From Clostridiales bacterium (lineage in GTDB: Bacteria > Bacillota > Clostridia > Christensenellales > Aristaeellaceae), in contig JALFVL010000038.1 of assembly GCA_022787165.1 (NCBI GenBank), positions 1-64,000 on the forward strand: a stretch of DNA of 64,000 nt, written 5' to 3'. Positions 34,479 through 43,158 of this stretch are shown piece after piece (position 1 is the first letter of the stretch; each line of letters begins with the position of its first letter). Under the pieces are notes generated by a model. That model was not told the origin of the DNA. It saw only the letters and a program-made list of their open reading frames with translations, and searched no databases. Made by a program: the position numbers and the translations under genes.

Positions 34479-35228
34479 CTATCGCGTCAGCGCGAGCGCT
34501 GCCCACGTCGTCGCGCCAACGACGCCGTCCGCCGCAAGCGCCTGATCCCTTTGAAAGCGGATCACCGCCGAGCGCGTCGCCCGGCCGAAGACGCCGTCCG
34601 CGCCGGAGGAGCCGATCTCGTAGCCAAGCCCCGCCAGCCGCAGCTGCAGGGCCCGCACATCCTCGCCCGACAGGCCCCGGCGCAGTGTCCGCCGCGTTGG
34701 CAGCTTGATAGGCGGATTGGGCGCGTCCGCCGCTGCGCCGTCGTCAATCGCCAGCCTCGCCCAATGCGTGAAGGACGTATCCGCGATCCTCCGTCGCACA
34801 ACGCCGTAGGCATGGCCGCGCGCGTCAATCTCCTCCCCGCCGCCGATGGAAAAGCCTGCATGGGTCATTGTCGACCCGGTCATCGTGAACAGGAAGATGC
34901 CGGGTTCATCGGGCAGCCCGGCGATCCTCCCCTTCTCCTTCCATGCCCCGGCTGCGCGCCATTGGCTCGAGGTGCCGCTGGGCAGGCTGAAGCCCGCCGC
35001 CGAGGCTACCTCCCGGGTGAACTGCGCGCAGTCAAAGCAGCGCTTGCCCATCCATCGGGGGCCGTAGCGCGCCATCAGCGGCGCATACAGGGGATACTGC
35101 CTCGCCTGCTGGGCCAGCCGCCCGGGCGTACAGATCCAGCCCGTCGCGCCATACACATATCCGCATCCGACGAGGGACAGCGCTCTCGCGACCATCACCT
35201 CGCGCTTGGTTTGAAGCTCTGAAGCCAT
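34479..35228 (-). CDS. NlpC/P60-like cell-wall hydrolase with peptidoglycan-binding domain
   Basis: A 249-residue protein with no signal peptide. The N-terminal part looks like an NlpC/P60-type amidase or endopeptidase: VARALSLVGCGYVYGATGW, KRCFDCAQFTREVASAAG (candidate nucleophile cysteine) and TMTHAGFSIGGGEEIDARGH (candidate histidine). The C-terminal ~65 residues are a PG_binding_1 domain (LRRGLSGEDVRALQLRLAGL; DGVFGRATRSAVIRFQRDQA). Lack of a leader and this layout recall phage-type or sporulation-phase lysins. Its ribosome site GGGAGG lies in the 3' arm of the terminator at 35229-35272, which may couple the two genes. It is convergent with the collagen-like gene. Confidence 0.82.
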   Translation of the reverse strand: MASELQTKREVMVARALSLVGCGYVYGATGWICTPGRLAQQARQYPLYAPLMARYGPRWMGKRCFDCAQFTREVASAAGFSLPSGTSSQWRAAGAWKEKGRIAGLPDEPGIFLFTMTGSTMTHAGFSIGGGEEIDARGHAYGVVRRRIADTSFTHWARLAIDDGAAADAPNPPIKLPTRRTLRRGLSGEDVRALQLRLAGLGYEIGSSGADGVFGRATRSAVIRFQRDQALAADGVVGATTWAALALTR

Positions 35229-35272
35229 GAAAAAAGCCTCCCTTCGCTTCAGCGTATGAAGCGTGGAAGGCT
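35229..35272 (-). terminator. Terminator hairpin containing the next gene's ribosome site
   Basis: Minus strand AGCCTTCCACGCTTC pairs with GAAGCGAAGGGAGGCT (imperfect) and is followed by TTTTTT, then C and the ATG of the NlpC gene. The GGGAGG in the 3' arm is the only ribosome site for that gene. Confidence 0.75.
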
Positions 35273-35291
35273 CCCGTGAAAGGACGGATTC

Positions 35292-35846
35292 TCAGGGCGC
35301 GGTTTTCTCCTTTTCGCGTACCCAGCGCCTGAGCGATGCAAACATCGCGTCCTCGCCCTCGTCGCGCAGCTGGGTCAAAAAGCGCTCCAGCAGCGCGCGC
35401 GTCTGCGGATGCATGCTGTCATGCATCTTGCCGGCCAGCAGGTATTCAAGCGGCGCCGCGTCCGTGTAGGCTTTGCCCTTGTAGATCTTGCTCGCGGCAA
35501 TGCGGTCGCAGAGCATCTCCGCCAGATAGCGCCGCGGCATGGGCATGGGCACGTAGCGGCGCTCTGTCACGCTGTAATCCGTCCAGTATTCCCAGTGGTG
35601 CCGGTTGCGGCCCTTGTGGTGCATCCAGGCGAGGGAGTATCCTAACGTTCGCCGCTCATCCTCCGTGGGTGAATGCGTGCCGTCAAAAAAGCGCACGCCC
35701 TGCCAGAATTCCGTCGGCGAATACTTGGAGAGATCGTGGCAAAGCCCCTGCGACAAAATGCCCGCTTTCGCGCAATGCGCGATGACCCTGTGACGGTGCT
35801 TCGTGATCGTCGCCAGATGTCCCCAGAATCGATTCCAGCCGTTCAT
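35292..35846 (-). CDS. DUF5662 family protein
   Basis: A 184-residue protein: NRFWGHLATITKHRHRVIAH, GLCHDLSKYSPTEFWQGVRF, LAWMHHKGRNRHHWEYWTDY, MPRRYLAEMLCDRIAASKIY and PLEYLLAGKMHDSMHPQTRA. The many conserved histidines and aspartates (HxxxxxxHCxK, CHDLSKYSPxEF, WxxHKxxNxHHWEYW) suggest an HD-like metal site, which is inference. The family has no proven function. It follows mnmA by ten bases and is the last gene of that unit. Confidence 0.87.
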   Translation of the reverse strand: MNGWNRFWGHLATITKHRHRVIAHCAKAGILSQGLCHDLSKYSPTEFWQGVRFFDGTHSPTEDERRTLGYSLAWMHHKGRNRHHWEYWTDYSVTERRYVPMPMPRRYLAEMLCDRIAASKIYKGKAYTDAAPLEYLLAGKMHDSMHPQTRALLERFLTQLRDEGEDAMFASLRRWVREKEKTAP

Positions 35847-35856
35847 GTGTACCCTC

Positions 35857-36963
35857 TCATTTCTTCATCTGTATGCCCGCATCGGTCACCTCGTCGCAGA
35901 CCGCGCCGCCCAGACAGACCTCGCCCTGATAGAAGACCATGCTCTGCCCCGGCGTCACGGCGCGCTGCGGCTCCTTTGCCTCGACATGCACGCGCCCCTG
36001 CGGCAGCAGCGTCACATGCACGGCCTGATCGCCCTGCCGGTAGCGGTATTTGCAGGTGCAGTCGAATTCCTGTGCCGGGGGCTCGCCCGCGATCCAGGTC
36101 GCGCCGCTGCCCAGCGCGTTGCGGCTGTAGAGCAGTGGATGGTCTGCGCCGCGCGCAACGATGAGCCGGTTGTGCTCCATGTCCTTGGCCAGCACGAACC
36201 AGCGGCCCTCGCCCGCCTCGCCCTCGACGCCGCCGATGCCCAGCCCGCGCCGCTGGCCGAGCGTATAATACATCAGACCGTCGTGGCGGCCGACGACATG
36301 CCCCTCAAGCGTCACCATGTCGCCCGGCTGTGCCGGCAGAAACTGCTGCAAAAACGGCTTGAAGCGCCGCTCGCCGATGAAACAGACGCCGGTCGAATCC
36401 TTCTTGCGGCTGTTCGTCAGTCCCGCCTGCGCGGCGATCTCGCGCACCTGCTTTTTCGTCAGATGGCCGACCGGGAACATCGCCTTTTCAAGCGCATTCT
36501 GAGCGAGCATGTAGAGAAAATAGCTCTGATCCTTGCCAGGGTCTGTTCCGCGCAGCAGCTGCCTTTTCCCGTCCGCCTCGCCAAGCCTACAAAAATGCCC
36601 GGTCGCCAGGGCATCCGCGCCCAGCGCCATCGCGTAATCGAGAAACGCCTTGAATTTGATCTCCCGGTTGCAGAGCACGTCCGGGTTGGGCGTGCGCCCG
36701 CGCCTGTATTCCTCCAGAAAATACGAGAACACGCGCTCCTCATATTCCCGCACGAAGTTGACCGCATAATAGGGAATGCCGATCGTGTCACAGACGCTGC
36801 GCACGTCGGCCCAGTCCGTTTCGCTCGTGCAGACGCCGTTTTCGTCCTTCTCCTCCCAGTTCTTCATGAACACGCCGATGACCTCGTGCCCCGCGCGCTT
36901 TAAAAGCAGCGCGGCCACCGAGGAATCGACGCCGCCCGACATGCCCACGACAATCCTTGCCAT
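35857..36963 (-). CDS. mnmA: tRNA 2-thiouridine(34) synthase MnmA
   Basis: A 368-residue enzyme: PP-loop VVGMSGGVDSSVAALLL, GVFMKNWEEKDENGVC, RTPNPDVLCNREIKFKAFLD (first catalytic cysteine), LATGHFCRL, KDQSYFLYML, KDSTGVCFIGERRFKPFL (second catalytic cysteine) and LGQRRGLGIGG. It thiolates U34 of tRNAs for Lys, Glu and Gln. It lies 13 bases after the HAD-Tmk fusion. No iscS-like cysteine desulfurase is adjacent. Confidence 0.96.
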   Translation of the reverse strand: MARIVVGMSGGVDSSVAALLLKRAGHEVIGVFMKNWEEKDENGVCTSETDWADVRSVCDTIGIPYYAVNFVREYEERVFSYFLEEYRRGRTPNPDVLCNREIKFKAFLDYAMALGADALATGHFCRLGEADGKRQLLRGTDPGKDQSYFLYMLAQNALEKAMFPVGHLTKKQVREIAAQAGLTNSRKKDSTGVCFIGERRFKPFLQQFLPAQPGDMVTLEGHVVGRHDGLMYYTLGQRRGLGIGGVEGEAGEGRWFVLAKDMEHNRLIVARGADHPLLYSRNALGSGATWIAGEPPAQEFDCTCKYRYRQGDQAVHVTLLPQGRVHVEAKEPQRAVTPGQSMVFYQGEVCLGGAVCDEVTDAGIQMKK

Positions 36964-36976
36964 GCTTTGCCCCCGA

Positions 36977-38278
36977 TCAGCTCAAACCGTTGGTTTCCTC
37001 CTGCGTGCAGCCCAGGCGCCCGTCCACCGCAAGGAGCATGTCCTGTGTGACGTCCTCGATCGCCTGCGCGGCGTCGATGGTCACAACCCGCTCCATGCCT
37101 GCCTGCGCATAGAGTGTCTCATAGGCCTCATAGGTGCGCATAAAGAAGGCCTCCTTCTCGCGCTCGAGCCGGTCAGGCTCGGAGGCGCTCAGACGGCGCA
37201 GAAGCGCCTTCTCCGGCGGCATGCGCAGATAGACCGTGATGTCCGGCCAGGTATCGCCGACCGCCTCGCGGTTGATGCCCAGCACGCGCTCAACGCCCAG
37301 CTGCCTTCCGCCGCCCTGATACGCGGCGGAGGAATCGACAAACCGGTCGCAGACGACCGCCTTGCCCTGCGCAAGCGCCGGACGGATCAGCGCCCGAACG
37401 TTCTGCGCGCGGGAGGCGGCGTAGAGATACGCCTCCGTCTCGTCCTGCATCGCGGTGTTCGCCGGATCGAGGATCAGCTCGCGAATCTTCTCCGCGATCC
37501 CGTCCCCGCCAGGCTCACGCGTCGTCAGAACCTCCCAGCCCAGACGGCCGAGATGGCGGACGAGCGCCTCGCGCTGGGTCGTCTTGCCGCAGCCGTCGAC
37601 ACCCTCCATCGACACGAAGATTCCCCGCGCCCGGGGCGCGTCGCCCAGCAGGAGGGCGTCAAGCTCCGCCACGCTGTGCGCAATGTACGTCGCGCCTGCC
37701 GTGCGCAGCTCTTCCTCCGTGCCGTAGCCGTAGGTCACGCCGATGGTGTCGATGCCGTTGCCCGCGCCGCCCTCGATATCGTAGCAGCGGTCGCCAATCA
37801 TGACGCACCGGCCGCCGAGCAGTGCCATCGCCCTGCCGACGATTTCGACCTTGCTGGCATGCTTCGTATCCATGCCCGGGCCGACAATCGCGTTAAGATA
37901 TGGCGCCATGCCGAATTTTTTTGCGATCCGCTCGGCAAAGATCTGCGGCTTCGCCGTCGCAATGGCGACCTTCGCGCCGTTGAGCTTCAGGCTCCGCAGC
38001 AGCGCCGCGATACCCGGATAGACCTCATTTTCCGCCCAGCCGACGCGCGAAAAGCGCTCGCGATACAGCGCCGTCGCCTGCTGCGCCTGCATATCATCCA
38101 TGCCCACGATCGTCCGGAAGGAATGATACAGCGGCGGGCCGATGAAGGCCTTGAACTGCTCCTGGGTATAGCCCGTAAATCCCATCTTCTCCGCGGCGTA
38201 GAGCGCAGAGCGGGTGATGCCCTCCTCCGAACGGGTGAGCGTTCCATCCAGATCAAACAAAATCGTTGTATATGTCAC
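36977..38278 (-). CDS. tmk: HAD phosphatase - thymidylate kinase fusion
   Basis: One continuous 433-residue frame. Residues 1-213 are a HAD-superfamily phosphatase (motif I ILFDLDGTLTRS; VAIATAKPQIFAERIAKKFG; acidic motif VMIGDRCYDIEGG; GVTYGYGTEEEL), close to phosphoglycolate-phosphatase types. Residues ~219-425 are a complete thymidylate kinase (GIFVSMEGVDGCGKTTQRE; TTREPGGDGIAEKIRELIL; CDRFVDSSAAYQGGGRQLG; ITVYLRMPPEKALLRR). Tmk makes dTDP from dTMP and is essential, and no other tmk is in the window. The start is GTG, overlapping the upstream stop, with GGAG nine bases ahead. A second, separate HAD of similar type lies at 43159. Whether both halves are active cannot be told, but both motif sets look intact. 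Confidence 0.93.
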   Translation of the reverse strand: MTYTTILFDLDGTLTRSEEGITRSALYAAEKMGFTGYTQEQFKAFIGPPLYHSFRTIVGMDDMQAQQATALYRERFSRVGWAENEVYPGIAALLRSLKLNGAKVAIATAKPQIFAERIAKKFGMAPYLNAIVGPGMDTKHASKVEIVGRAMALLGGRCVMIGDRCYDIEGGAGNGIDTIGVTYGYGTEEELRTAGATYIAHSVAELDALLLGDAPRARGIFVSMEGVDGCGKTTQREALVRHLGRLGWEVLTTREPGGDGIAEKIRELILDPANTAMQDETEAYLYAASRAQNVRALIRPALAQGKAVVCDRFVDSSAAYQGGGRQLGVERVLGINREAVGDTWPDITVYLRMPPEKALLRRLSASEPDRLEREKEAFFMRTYEAYETLYAQAGMERVVTIDAAQAIEDVTQDMLLAVDGRLGCTQEETNGLS

Positions 38279-39105
38279 GCTTTTCGTCTCCGTCTTTTCC
38301 GTTGATCCATCCCGGACGCTTCGTCGCGGGGCTTAGAATCTGTCTTTTTATCGGGCTTCCTGCGCGCCGTTGCCTCCCGCGCCTGCCGCAGCGCGTCCTC
38401 GTCGACCAGCGGCCTGACATAGGGGTACAGCGCCGGAAAGGCCCGCTGCAGCGCGCGCGCCCAAAGCGTCGTCTTTTCCCCGCGCTGCGCACGGTCGTCG
38501 AGGCCGAAGGCCTGCGGCAGCGCCGTGCTCAGCGCGTCGCAGAAGGCCTCGTCCGGGCAAAAGACGCAGCAGCGAAGCGCACCGCTTTCCTCAAACACAA
38601 TGGCATGGCCGATGATCGCCCCCGCCTGCGCGCCCGCCAGAAGCCGGGCCAGCCGGGCAGAAAGGAGGCTCGCGGCAAACGCCGCGCGCGCGCGAAATGG
38701 CGAGCGCGCCTGCGGGTCGATGGCCGTCACCTGGCGGTAATACAGGTGAAGCCGCTCGGCCGCCGCGACCGGCCGGATGGCGCGGATCGCCCCAAGCGGA
38801 ATCTCGATCACGGAGGTCGTGCTGTCCCCGAGCATCTTCTGCAAAACGAGCGTCTCCTCCTTGAGGGTGTAGACGGTGCCCGCCACAAACCGCTGCATGA
38901 AGCGCAGCATCAGCACGACGGCGTAGATGTAAAACGCGACGTTGATCAGCCCAACGCCCGTCAGCACGATCAACAGATTGACGGCAATCTGCGCGATGGC
39001 CAGCCGCGCGATCACACCGGCGACGCCGAGCAAAAAGCCCTTGCCCGTCGGCGGCTGCGCTGTCCTCTTCTGTACGGCCGTGATGGCTTCAATCCGCTTG
39101 TCCAT
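38275..39105 (-). CDS. Hypothetical membrane protein, possible PH-like domain
   Basis: A 276-residue protein of unrecognised family. Two membrane helices (about 25-70: FLLGVAGVIARLAIAQIAVN, LTGVGLINVAFYIYAVVLML) are followed by a domain reading AGTVYTLKEETLVLQKMLGD and SVIEIPLGAIRAIRPVAAAE, the layout of a bacterial PH-like (DUF304-type) domain; this is inference. The rest is helical and ends in a very basic, likely disordered tail (MDQRKRRRRKA). ATG 39105 follows AGGAGG. It overlaps the HAD-Tmk start (GTGA) and so is translationally coupled to it. Confidence 0.65.
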   Translation of the reverse strand: MDKRIEAITAVQKRTAQPPTGKGFLLGVAGVIARLAIAQIAVNLLIVLTGVGLINVAFYIYAVVLMLRFMQRFVAGTVYTLKEETLVLQKMLGDSTTSVIEIPLGAIRAIRPVAAAERLHLYYRQVTAIDPQARSPFRARAAFAASLLSARLARLLAGAQAGAIIGHAIVFEESGALRCCVFCPDEAFCDALSTALPQAFGLDDRAQRGEKTTLWARALQRAFPALYPYVRPLVDEDALRQAREATARRKPDKKTDSKPRDEASGMDQRKRRRRKA

Positions 39106-39164
39106 GCTCCTCCTGCCCCGCCGATCATCGTGGGGAATGCCGTGTGTTTTGCTCGGGCGGGGAA

Positions 39165-39503
39165 TCAATCCTCCGCCAGTCCGCTGCGCTCCAGAAAGTC
39201 CTGCTGCGCCGCCATGTAGGCGTCCAGCCGCTGGGCCAGCGCGTTGAGCTCGTCCTCGTCGTCCGTCCCGTCCGCCAGGCGCTCCAAAAGTACCTCAAAC
39301 GCCTCGTCGTCGTCGTATTCGCCCTCGCCCATATAGCCCTGCTCGTCGAGCACGCCGGTCTCCTGCATGTAGCGGAAATCCTCGTCGATGGCGCGGCGGA
39401 CGAAGGTCTCCAGCTCCCCGCGCGGAGCGCGCACGCCGGTCTTCGTCATCGCCGCGGCGATGAAGGGCACAGCGGCTTCAATATCGTAGCCCTGCATGAT
39501 CAT
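39165..39503 (-). CDS. Small acidic hypothetical protein
   Basis: A 112-residue protein, helical and strongly acidic (GEYDDDEAFEVLLERLADG, TDDEDELNALAQRLDAY), of no family that I recognise. No signal peptide or helix for membrane insertion. Its ATG overlaps the pepF stop (ATGA) with GGGGAG upstream, so it is translated with pepF. Such small acidic partners may regulate or stabilise a neighbour, but nothing shows which. Confidence 0.7.
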   Translation of the reverse strand: MIMQGYDIEAAVPFIAAAMTKTGVRAPRGELETFVRRAIDEDFRYMQETGVLDEQGYMGEGEYDDDEAFEVLLERLADGTDDEDELNALAQRLDAYMAAQQDFLERSGLAED

Positions 39504-41296
39504 GCTTCCAGCTCCCCGTAGGCCAGCACGAGTTCGGCGAAGTAATCAAGCGCCTCACAGACCGGCTGCGGCGTGGACATGTCGACCCCGGCGACGCGCA
39601 GCTCGTCGATGGGCTTCATGCTGCCGCCCAGCGTCAGGAACTTGCGGTATGCCGCCAGCTTTTCCGGGTCGCCGCTGAGGATGCCGCGCGCCAACGCGAC
39701 CGCCGCGCAGAAGCCCGTTGCATACTTGTAGACGTAGAACGGGCTGTAGAAGTGCGGAATGCGCATCCACTCGTAGGCGACCTCCTTGTCCACCTTGCAG
39801 GCGCCGCCGTAGTAGAGCTTGTTCAGGTCGTAATACATGGCGCTCAGGCTGTCGCGCGTCAGGCTCTGGCCCTCCTGCGCCATGCAATGCGCCTTGTATT
39901 CGAACTCGGCGAACATCGTCTGGCGGAAGACCGTCGTGCGGAAGTGCTGCAGCAGCGAGTTGATCAGCGCCGCCTGCGCCTTGGGATCATCCGCATACTT
40001 CCTGCGCAGGTATTCGGACAGAAGGATCTCGTTGCAGGTCGAGGCGACCTCGGCGACGAAGATCGTGTATTCCGCCTTGACAGCCGGCTGGGTCTTGTTC
40101 GAGTAGAAGCTGTGCATCGCGTGGCCCATCTCATGGCAGAGCGTGGAGAGGCCGTCGTAGGTCTTCTTGTGGTTGAGCAGCACATAGGGCGTCGTGCGAT
40201 GGACGCTGCCGCAGCTGTATGCGCCGCTGCGCTTGTTCTTCGTCTCATAGACGTCGATCCAGCGCTCCGGGAGCGCGCGGGAAGCATCGCGCACATAGTC
40301 CTCGCCCAGCGGCCTGACGGCCTCCAGGAAGATGTCAAACGCCTCGTCGATGTCGGGGTGGATGTCAAACTCCGTCGGCTCCTGCGCGTAGAGATCGTAC
40401 ATGTGCAGCTTCGCCAGCCCCATGCGGCGCTGCTTGATGCGCAGGTATTCGTTCAGCGTGCCGATGCCGCCATGCACGGCGTCGATCAGGCTGTCGTAGA
40501 CGCTCTCGTCGACGGCGTCCGGATAGAGCGCCGCCTGGCGCGGATTGTCATAGCCGCGCGCGCGGCTGGCAAACAGATCGCTCTTGACCTGGCCGGCATA
40601 GAGCGCCGCGAAGGTGTTGCCCAGCTTGTTGTAGCCGTTCATGATGTTGACGTAGGCGGCCTTGCGCACGGCGCGGTCGCGGCTCGCGAGCAAGGAAAGC
40701 AGGCGCGCGTCGGTCAGCTTCGTCTTCCTGCCGTCCTCGCCGCGCGTCATGCCCAGGTCAATATCGATGTAGAGCATGTCGGACGCGCTCTCCGGCACGC
40801 CGCGCACCTCGCCCGCCGATGCGAGCAGCTGCTCCTCCTTCGTGCTGAGCGTATGCGGCTTAAGCCGGAGCACGTCCCTCAGGAAGACGTCGTACTCGCA
40901 AAAGGCCGGGTCGGCGATCATCGCCTCCAGCGTCTCCTGCGGCAGCGCCAGCAGCTCCGGCGTCAGAAAAGCCGCCTTCGCCTCCGCGTCGCTGGCCAGC
41001 GAGGCCGCGCGGCCAAACAGCGCCTGATACTTGCCGTTCGCGCCGTCCTCATTGGTCTTCATCATCGCATAGGTATACAGCTCCGAGAGCTTCTGCTCCA
41101 GACCCATATACGCGCGCAGCGCCGCGAGCACGGCCTCCTTGCCGCCCGAGAGCGTCCCCGCATGCTGCGCAAACGCCTCAGCCTCTGCGCGCGCCTGTGC
41201 ATACGCGGTCTCCCAGGCCTCGTCGCTTTCAAAAATCCGGGTCAGATCCCATGTGTAGCGCGGGTCTACCTGCTCGCGCGTCAGTTCCTGTTCCAT
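39500..41296 (-). CDS. pepF: Oligoendopeptidase F (M3 family)
   Basis: A 598-residue zinc peptidase: an N-terminal helical domain (DPRYTWDLTRIFESDEAWET), then the M3B domain with the zinc motif LSTLCHEMGHAMHSFYSNKT (HExxH) and the downstream ligand segment FVAEVASTCNEILLSEYL (E), ending RIPHFYSPFYVYKYATGFCA. It degrades oligopeptides of about 7-17 residues in the cytoplasm. ATG 41296 follows AAGGGAG; the earlier ATG has no site. It heads the unit pepF - small acidic protein - membrane protein - HAD/Tmk - mnmA - DUF5662. Confidence 0.95.
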   Translation of the reverse strand: MEQELTREQVDPRYTWDLTRIFESDEAWETAYAQARAEAEAFAQHAGTLSGGKEAVLAALRAYMGLEQKLSELYTYAMMKTNEDGANGKYQALFGRAASLASDAEAKAAFLTPELLALPQETLEAMIADPAFCEYDVFLRDVLRLKPHTLSTKEEQLLASAGEVRGVPESASDMLYIDIDLGMTRGEDGRKTKLTDARLLSLLASRDRAVRKAAYVNIMNGYNKLGNTFAALYAGQVKSDLFASRARGYDNPRQAALYPDAVDESVYDSLIDAVHGGIGTLNEYLRIKQRRMGLAKLHMYDLYAQEPTEFDIHPDIDEAFDIFLEAVRPLGEDYVRDASRALPERWIDVYETKNKRSGAYSCGSVHRTTPYVLLNHKKTYDGLSTLCHEMGHAMHSFYSNKTQPAVKAEYTIFVAEVASTCNEILLSEYLRRKYADDPKAQAALINSLLQHFRTTVFRQTMFAEFEYKAHCMAQEGQSLTRDSLSAMYYDLNKLYYGGACKVDKEVAYEWMRIPHFYSPFYVYKYATGFCAAVALARGILSGDPEKLAAYRKFLTLGGSMKPIDELRVAGVDMSTPQPVCEALDYFAELVLAYGELEA

Positions 41297-41408
41297 GCCG
41301 GTTCTCCCTTTCTGCATCCATTGTCATGGGCTTGCCGCCCACTTTATGAATCGGCCCGGAGGAATCGCTCCCCCGGGCAGTCCGGACAGGCAGTGCCAAA
41401 GCTGCCCG

Positions 41409-42764
41409 TCAGTTCTTGAGGCTCTGCAGCGGCGCGGGAATGCGCCCACCGCGGGCGATGAACGCCTCCGCCGAATACGGGCTGACGCGCATGATCGGCG
41501 CGCGCCCGAACAGGCCGCCGAAGTTGACCTCGTCGCCCACATCCTTGCCGGGCGCGGGGATGATGCGCACGGCGGTCGTCTTGCTGTTGACCATGCCGAT
41601 CGCCGCCTCGTCCGCGATGATCGCGGCAATCGTCGAGGCGGGCGTATCGCCCGGCACGGCGATCATGTCCAGGCCGACCGAGCAGACGCAGGTCATCGCC
41701 TCGAGCTTTTCAAGGCTCAGCGCGCCGCGCTCAGCCGCGTGAATCATGCCGATGTCCTCAGAGACCGGAATGAATGCGCCCGAGAGGCCGCCTACGTGGC
41801 TCGAAGCCATGACGCCGCCCTTCTTGACCGCGTCGTTGAGCAGGGCGAGCGCGGCGGTCGTGCCATGGCAGCCGCAGACCTCCAGGCCCATCTCCTCGAG
41901 GATGTGCGCAACGGAGTCGCCCATCGCCGGGGTCGGCGCGAGGGAAAGGTCGACGATACCAAACGGCACGCCCAGGCGGCTGCTCGCCTCGCGGGCGATC
42001 AACTGGCCGACGCGGGTGATCTTGAAGGCGGTCTTCTTGATCGTCTCCGCGACGACGTCAAACGGCTGGCCTTTAGCCTCCTTCTCAAGCGCATGCTTGA
42101 CGACGCCCGGGCCGGAAATGCCGACGTTGATGCAGCAGTCCCCCTCGCCGGGGCCGTGGAACGCGCCGGCCATGAAGGGATTGTCCTCCACAGCGTTGGC
42201 GAAGACGACCAGCTTCATGCAGCCAGAGGCATCCGTGTCGCGGGTCGCCTCGGCAATGTCCTTGACCGCCTGGCCGCACAGGCGCACCGCATCCATGTCG
42301 ATGCCCGCGCGGGTCGAGGCGACGTTGACCGAGGAGCAGACGCGCTCCGTCGTGGAGAGCGCCTCCGGCAGCGAGGCGATCAGCGCCCTGTCGGAGGCGG
42401 TCATGCCCTTCTGCACGAGCGCCGTGTAGCCGCCGATGTAGTTGACGCCTGTCTCCTTGGCGGCCGCGTCCATCGCGCGCGCGACGACCACCGGGTCGCC
42501 GCAGGCCGCCGCGACGAGGCTCGCAGGCGTGACGGAGATGCGCTTGTTGACGATCGGAATGCCGAATTCGCGCTCGAGTGCCTCGCCGGTGGCGACCAGA
42601 TGCTCCGCCTGCCTGGTGATGCGGTCGTAGACATTCTGGTAGAGCGCCTTCCTGTCCGGCGTCGCGCAGGCGAAGAGCGAAATGCCCATCGTGATCGTGC
42701 GGATGTCGAGCTTCTCCTCGGAGATCATCCGGACGGTTTGCAGAATCTCAGACGTGTTGATCAT
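41409..42764 (-). CDS. PFL family protein (UPF0210, DUF711)
   Basis: A 451-residue protein of the UPF0210/PFL family: [80 protein letters not shown] and [20 protein letters not shown]. The fold is that of the glycyl-radical (PFL) barrel, but no function is proven and no C-terminal glycyl-radical motif is seen. It always pairs with an ACT-domain gene (UPF0237), as here. ATG 42764 follows GAGGAGG. Confidence 0.93.
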   Translation of the reverse strand: MINTSEILQTVRMISEEKLDIRTITMGISLFACATPDRKALYQNVYDRITRQAEHLVATGEALEREFGIPIVNKRISVTPASLVAAACGDPVVVARAMDAAAKETGVNYIGGYTALVQKGMTASDRALIASLPEALSTTERVCSSVNVASTRAGIDMDAVRLCGQAVKDIAEATRDTDASGCMKLVVFANAVEDNPFMAGAFHGPGEGDCCINVGISGPGVVKHALEKEAKGQPFDVVAETIKKTAFKITRVGQLIAREASSRLGVPFGIVDLSLAPTPAMGDSVAHILEEMGLEVCGCHGTTAALALLNDAVKKGGVMASSHVGGLSGAFIPVSEDIGMIHAAERGALSLEKLEAMTCVCSVGLDMIAVPGDTPASTIAAIIADEAAIGMVNSKTTAVRIIPAPGKDVGDEVNFGGLFGRAPIMRVSPYSAEAFIARGGRIPAPLQSLKN

Positions 42765-42774
42765 GGCGTCCTCC

Positions 42775-43050
42775 TCAGATGCGGTGCATCGCGTCAAAGA
42801 TCTCGCTGCGCTGGATGCGGATCTGAAGCCCGAGCTCCCCCGCCAGCACATCCAGCGCATCCTTCAACTCGCCAAAGCGGCTCAGCGAAATATCGACGAT
42901 CATGATCATGTTGAACATCCCTGAAAGGACGGTCTGAGAGATATCCTGAATATTCGCCTCATGGTGCGCCAGTACGGCGCTCACCCGCGCGATGATACCG
43001 ATCGTATCGTTGCCAACGACCGTGACAACCGCCGTGTTCTTCTTTTCCAT
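42775..43050 (-). CDS. ACT domain protein (UPF0237)
   Basis: A 91-residue single ACT domain: [40 protein letters not shown] and [23 protein letters not shown]0237 proteins precede UPF0210 genes across Firmicutes; the ACT domain probably senses a small molecule, such as an amino acid, for its partner. GGAGG lies nine bases ahead of the start. Confidence 0.92.
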   Translation of the reverse strand: MEKKNTAVVTVVGNDTIGIIARVSAVLAHHEANIQDISQTVLSGMFNMIMIVDISLSRFGELKDALDVLAGELGLQIRIQRSEIFDAMHRI

Positions 43051-43127
43051 TGGTGCTTCCTCCCATGCTCTCCTGCCGGACATCCACGTGCCGGCGGATG
43101 GTTTTTCTAAAATTCCCCTCGCGTTCT

Positions 43128-43156
43128 ATTGTACAGCGCCGCAGGACAAATTGCAA
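43128..43156 (-). promoter_or_regulatory. SigA-type promoter for ACT-PFL
   Basis: Minus strand TTGCAA, 17 bases, TACAAT. It begins only three bases from the stop of the upstream HAD gene. Confidence 0.75.
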
Positions 43157-43158
43157 GC

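Noticed and set aside
34479-35228. NlpC/PG-binding lysin as trace of a prophage.
   Set aside because: No holin, tail, integrase or attachment site is present; flanks are housekeeping genes.
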